The translations under genes were made by a program, and so were the position numbers. The notes beneath the pieces are model-generated. The model was not told the DNA's origin. It did not search any database and saw nothing but the letters and a program-made list of their open reading frames with translations. Of a DNA stretch of 64,000 nucleotides, positions 61,406-64,000 are shown piece after piece (position 1 is the stretch's first letter; each line of letters begins with the position of its first letter). The stretch comes from [Clostridium] fimetarium (GTDB taxonomy: Bacteria > Bacillota > Clostridia > Lachnospirales > Lachnospiraceae): contig NZ_FOJI01000005.1 of assembly GCF_900111235.1 (NCBI RefSeq), forward strand, positions 1 to 64,000, read 5' to 3'.

Positions 61406-62263
61406 ATGAACGAAAATTTTGGTTCACGTCTTAAAACACTTAGGAAGAACGCAAGTTATACTCAAAAAAAATTAGCAGAGCTCATAGGATTAGAACAAAC
61501 TACGATTGCAAATTACGAGAATGGAAATAGAATACCAAATATAAATAAAATTACAGCTTTAGCTAACTTGTTCAATGTTTCAACGGACTATCTACTTGGA
61601 AAAACTGAAACATCTGATACAAATAGAAGTCTATATTCCTATAAAGATTATATAAATAAACTACTTATAGGTGATAAGAAAGCAGCTTATGAAATAGTTC
61701 TTTCATTTATTCATAATGGTATGAGCGTTCAAGACTTATATCAAAATATAATTCAAAGATCCTTAATTGAAACTGGAGAGATTTGGGAACAGGGTGTTAT
61801 AGATATATGGAAAGAGCATATAATTACCGAGATCTCAATGTATATAATGAATAATATTGTTACTAATTATGAAAGAGCTACAAATAAAAACAAAACAATT
61901 TTAGCACTCTTACCTGGTGGTGAAATGCATAGTATCGGATTAAGAATGTTTTGTGACATTCTTTGGTTAGAAGGCTGGAATACAATCTTTTTAGGAATAA
62001 ATTTACCTACTAGTAGTCTTATGAAGGCAATTCAAGAATATAAACCTTATGCAATCACATTATCTGTAACGATGCCTTACCACATTGACCCGACTACTAA
62101 TTTAATTTCTGCAATTAGTAAGATTGATTCAAAGGAGCGTCCATTAATATTAATTGGGGGATCCGCTTTTAATAATATTAACAGTGCCTGTGAGTTAACT
62201 GGCGCTGATTACTACTTTAAAACCATAAATGAAGCCAATTCTAAGCTAGTGGAACTACTATAA
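61406..62263 (+). CDS. XRE-type regulator fused to a cobalamin-binding domain (CarH-like)
   Basis: 285 residues. Residues 1-65 are an XRE helix-turn-helix (SYTQKKLAELIGLEQTTIAN, YENGNRIP). A four-helix B12 cap follows (about 85-150) with GEIWEQGVIDIWKEHIITE, matching the W...EH pattern of CarH and MetH. The Rossmann B12 domain (about 155-285) has GEMHSIG, the ExHxxG cobalt-ligand motif, so His is present to bind adenosyl- or methylcobalamin. CarH/LitR light- or B12-sensing repressors use a MerR helix-turn-helix; here it is XRE. It probably acts on the repeats at 62271 or the palindrome upstream. Start ATG 61406 follows AAAGGAAGG. Confidence 0.85.
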   Translation: MNENFGSRLKTLRKNASYTQKKLAELIGLEQTTIANYENGNRIPNINKITALANLFNVSTDYLLGKTETSDTNRSLYSYKDYINKLLIGDKKAAYEIVLSFIHNGMSVQDLYQNIIQRSLIETGEIWEQGVIDIWKEHIITEISMYIMNNIVTNYERATNKNKTILALLPGGEMHSIGLRMFCDILWLEGWNTIFLGINLPTSSLMKAIQEYKPYAITLSVTMPYHIDPTTNLISAISKIDSKERPLILIGGSAFNNINSACELTGADYYFKTINEANSKLVELL

Positions 62264-62270
62264 AAAGCAT

Positions 62271-62366
62271 TTAAATCTGTAGTTCCTTAAATCTATAATT
62301 TTTCAAATCTATAAGTATTTAAATCTATAATACTTAAAATATATAATACTTTAAAGCTAAGACTCT
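62271..62366 (+). repeat. Six tandem 16-bp repeats
   Basis: Units begin at 62271, 62287, 62303, 62319, 62335 and 62351 (consensus TTAAATCTATAATACT), with a weaker seventh to 62382. They fill the space between the XRE-B12 gene and the DhaL-DegV gene. Sixteen bases is 1.5 helical turns, so bound units would alternate faces. They could be operators or a slippage product. Confidence 0.8.
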
Positions 62367-62396
62367 TAATATAGAGAGGAGAACATATGAGAAAAT

Positions 62397-64000
62397 CGAT
62401 AAAGCAAGTGATCAATGGATCTGATATTTGGGCTTTATTCAATATGGGAGCTCAAGAAGTCTATTCTAATAAGAAGTATTTAAATTCCATTAATGTATTC
62501 CCTATAGCAGATGGAGACACAGGAACGAACATGGCAACAACAATGAAGGCTATGGTAGAAAAAGCGCATAGAGAGGTTAGCTTTTCCAAAATGCTCCATG
62601 GCATGTCTGTGTCAGGGCTTGCAAATGCTAGAGGCAATTCCGGTATTTTGTTTGCATCTTATATTAAGGGATTGGCTTTAGAGGGAAAACTCTACGAAGT
62701 TATAAATATCAAGCAATTTTCAAATATTGCGCATTGTGCTGTAGCGCATTTATATCAAGCCATTGAAAATCCAGTTGAAGGGACAATCATTAGCGTCATT
62801 AGAGATTGGGCAAATTTTCTTTTTAATAATAATGAAAAGTATGAAAGCATTCAAGATCTTTTTTTCCAAGCTTATCAGACTGCAAATGAATCGCTACAAC
62901 ATACTACAACTCAGCTAGAAATTTTAAAAGTGAATCACGTCGTGGACTCAGGCGCTGCTGGATTTGTTAAGTTTTTAAATGGAATGAACCATTATTTTGA
63001 TGGCGGTGATGTTGAAGAAAGTACACCATGGAAGACTGACACTATGAAAGAAATTGATATTTATGACACCAATAAATATCAATTTTGTACTGAAGTATTT
63101 TTAGAACGTCCCAATACATCTTCAGATTATTACGATTTTAAATTAGATAATAAAATAAAATCTGAGTTAAGTCCGTATGGAGATTCATTAATTGTATCTT
63201 CACAAGACCGAAAAGTACGGGTTCATATTCATACAGATTCACCTGAAATAATTGTAGAAACACTAAAAGAGTATGGCTCTTTACTTGAACAAAAAGTAGA
63301 TGATATGAAACTTCAAAAGAGCGTAAATTTAAAAAGATTGAGCACGATAGGAATTCTTACAGATTCCATTGCTGATATTCCTGAAGAATTTAAGCTTGAT
63401 AATCAAATACATACGCTTCCATTAGGGATCTTATTAGATGACACTGTATATTTAGATAAATTAACTATTAAATTGAAACAGCTTTTTAAGGCTATCGATA
63501 AGTCAACAACATATCCAACCAGTTCTCAACCAGAGCCCGGAAGAGTTAAAGTCTTTTTAGAAAATCTTTTAGAAATTTATGATTCATTAATATTTATTAC
63601 TGTTTCTAGTAAGTTAAGCGGTACCTATCAGACGATTAGCCAAGAATTAAAGAAAATAGATCTAAAAGGCAAAAAAGTTACGGTGATTGACAGTCGCCTG
63701 AACTCAGGAGCACAAGGACTACTTGTAAAAGCTGCAGCTGATTTTCGCAATAAAGGATACCGCCATGATGATATAGTAAAGGAAATTAAAACACTGATTC
63801 CTAAAACAAACATCTATGTCTGTCTGAATACACTGGAATATGCGGTCCGAAGTGGTAGAGTACCAAATACCATTGGAAAAATTGGTAAGATGTTTGGACT
63901 CAGACCGATTATGACTTTAGATAAAAATGGGAACGGAGCGGCTTTTGGTATAGGATTTAGTCAGAAAAGCATGACACGAAAAATATTTAAATTGGTAAAG
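62397..64000 (+). CDS. DhaL-DegV fusion protein (partial, runs off the window)
   Basis: 534 codons from ATG 62397, behind GAGAGGAG, open to the window end. The N-terminal DhaL-type domain (about 1-200) has INVFPIADGDTGTNMATTMK, the dihydroxyacetone-kinase phosphate-binding motif. A linker region follows, and then a DegV domain (from about 318) starting GILTDSIADIPEEF, with the fatty-acid-binding region TVSSKLSGTYQTI and VIDSRLNSGAQGLLV. Such two-domain proteins resemble the FakA-FakB fatty-acid kinase parts in one chain, although the usual FakA also has a middle domain. It could activate or bind fatty acids. The gene lies behind the 16-bp repeats. Confidence 0.88.

Noticed and set aside
62271-62382. 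Possible CRISPR array or iteron origin
   Set aside because: 16-bp units abut without spacers; no replication initiator gene is nearby.

Overview
The window is AT-rich (roughly 30-35% G+C by eye) and has strong AGGAGG-type ribosome binding sites, frequent TTG and GTG starts and many intrinsic terminators. Together with an AgrB/AgrD pair, a Firmicutes-type (T7SSb-like) secretion locus, a dockerin-bearing BspA-type leucine-rich-repeat protein, a folate ECF transporter under a THF riboswitch and an MFS-GH2 fusion, this points to a low-GC Gram-positive of class Clostridia, most likely a Lachnospiraceae-type anaerobe. The species cannot be named from the sequence. Almost every gene lies on the + strand; the only clear minus-strand gene is at 36730-37749.

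Layout. 1-2250: a cassette-like array of small genes (DUF3953-like, GNAT, two unknown small proteins, a zinc-ribbon protein) separated by four copies of a short repeat. 2330-4100: DUF6933-like and unknown genes. 4260-8700: decayed transporter genes, then an intact MacB/FtsX-type ABC transporter behind five TTAATGT repeats. 9027-11030: chemotaxis receptor. 11138-11454: IS/recombinase chimera. 11520-14015: ECF sigma factor with a membrane beta-propeller protein. 14357-16270: BspA LRR/dockerin protein. 16400-18300: small proteins and pseudogenes. 18302-20676: variant carbamoyltransferase, GNAT and HD hydrolase operon. 20742-21554: promoter, THF riboswitch, terminator and folT. 21911-23841: agr-type quorum-sensing locus including an unlisted 42-residue AgrD. 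23928-25604: GGDEF/HD-GYP protein. 25964-26817: two reading frames broken by amber codons. 27119-30157: MFS-GH2 fusion. 30214-36290: HXXEE protein, PadR remnant, and a LysR / MFS / old-yellow-enzyme / NmrA cluster. 36730-37749 (-): DUF2804.

38042-59519 is the centrepiece: a continuous + strand locus of about 21.5 kb that looks like a non-canonical type VII secretion system. It encodes a membrane Ser/Thr kinase, a small membrane protein, a 1634-residue repeat-rich surface protein, an EssB-like/FHA protein, a PP2C phosphatase, a CpaE/MinD-like ATPase, a YukD-like ubiquitin fold, an EssC ATPase with three P-loop modules, two or three WXG100-like proteins, and a probable membrane-active effector. 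The effector is followed by two tandem pairs of membrane proteins that look like immunity proteins, with a TPR protein between the pairs. The kinase, phosphatase and FHA proteins suggest that secretion is controlled by phosphorylation.

After 59520: a GGDEF protein behind a palindromic operator, an XRE-type regulator fused to a B12-binding domain, a 16-bp tandem-repeat array, and the 5' part of a DhaL-DegV protein running off the window end. No rRNA, complete tRNA or CRISPR array was seen.
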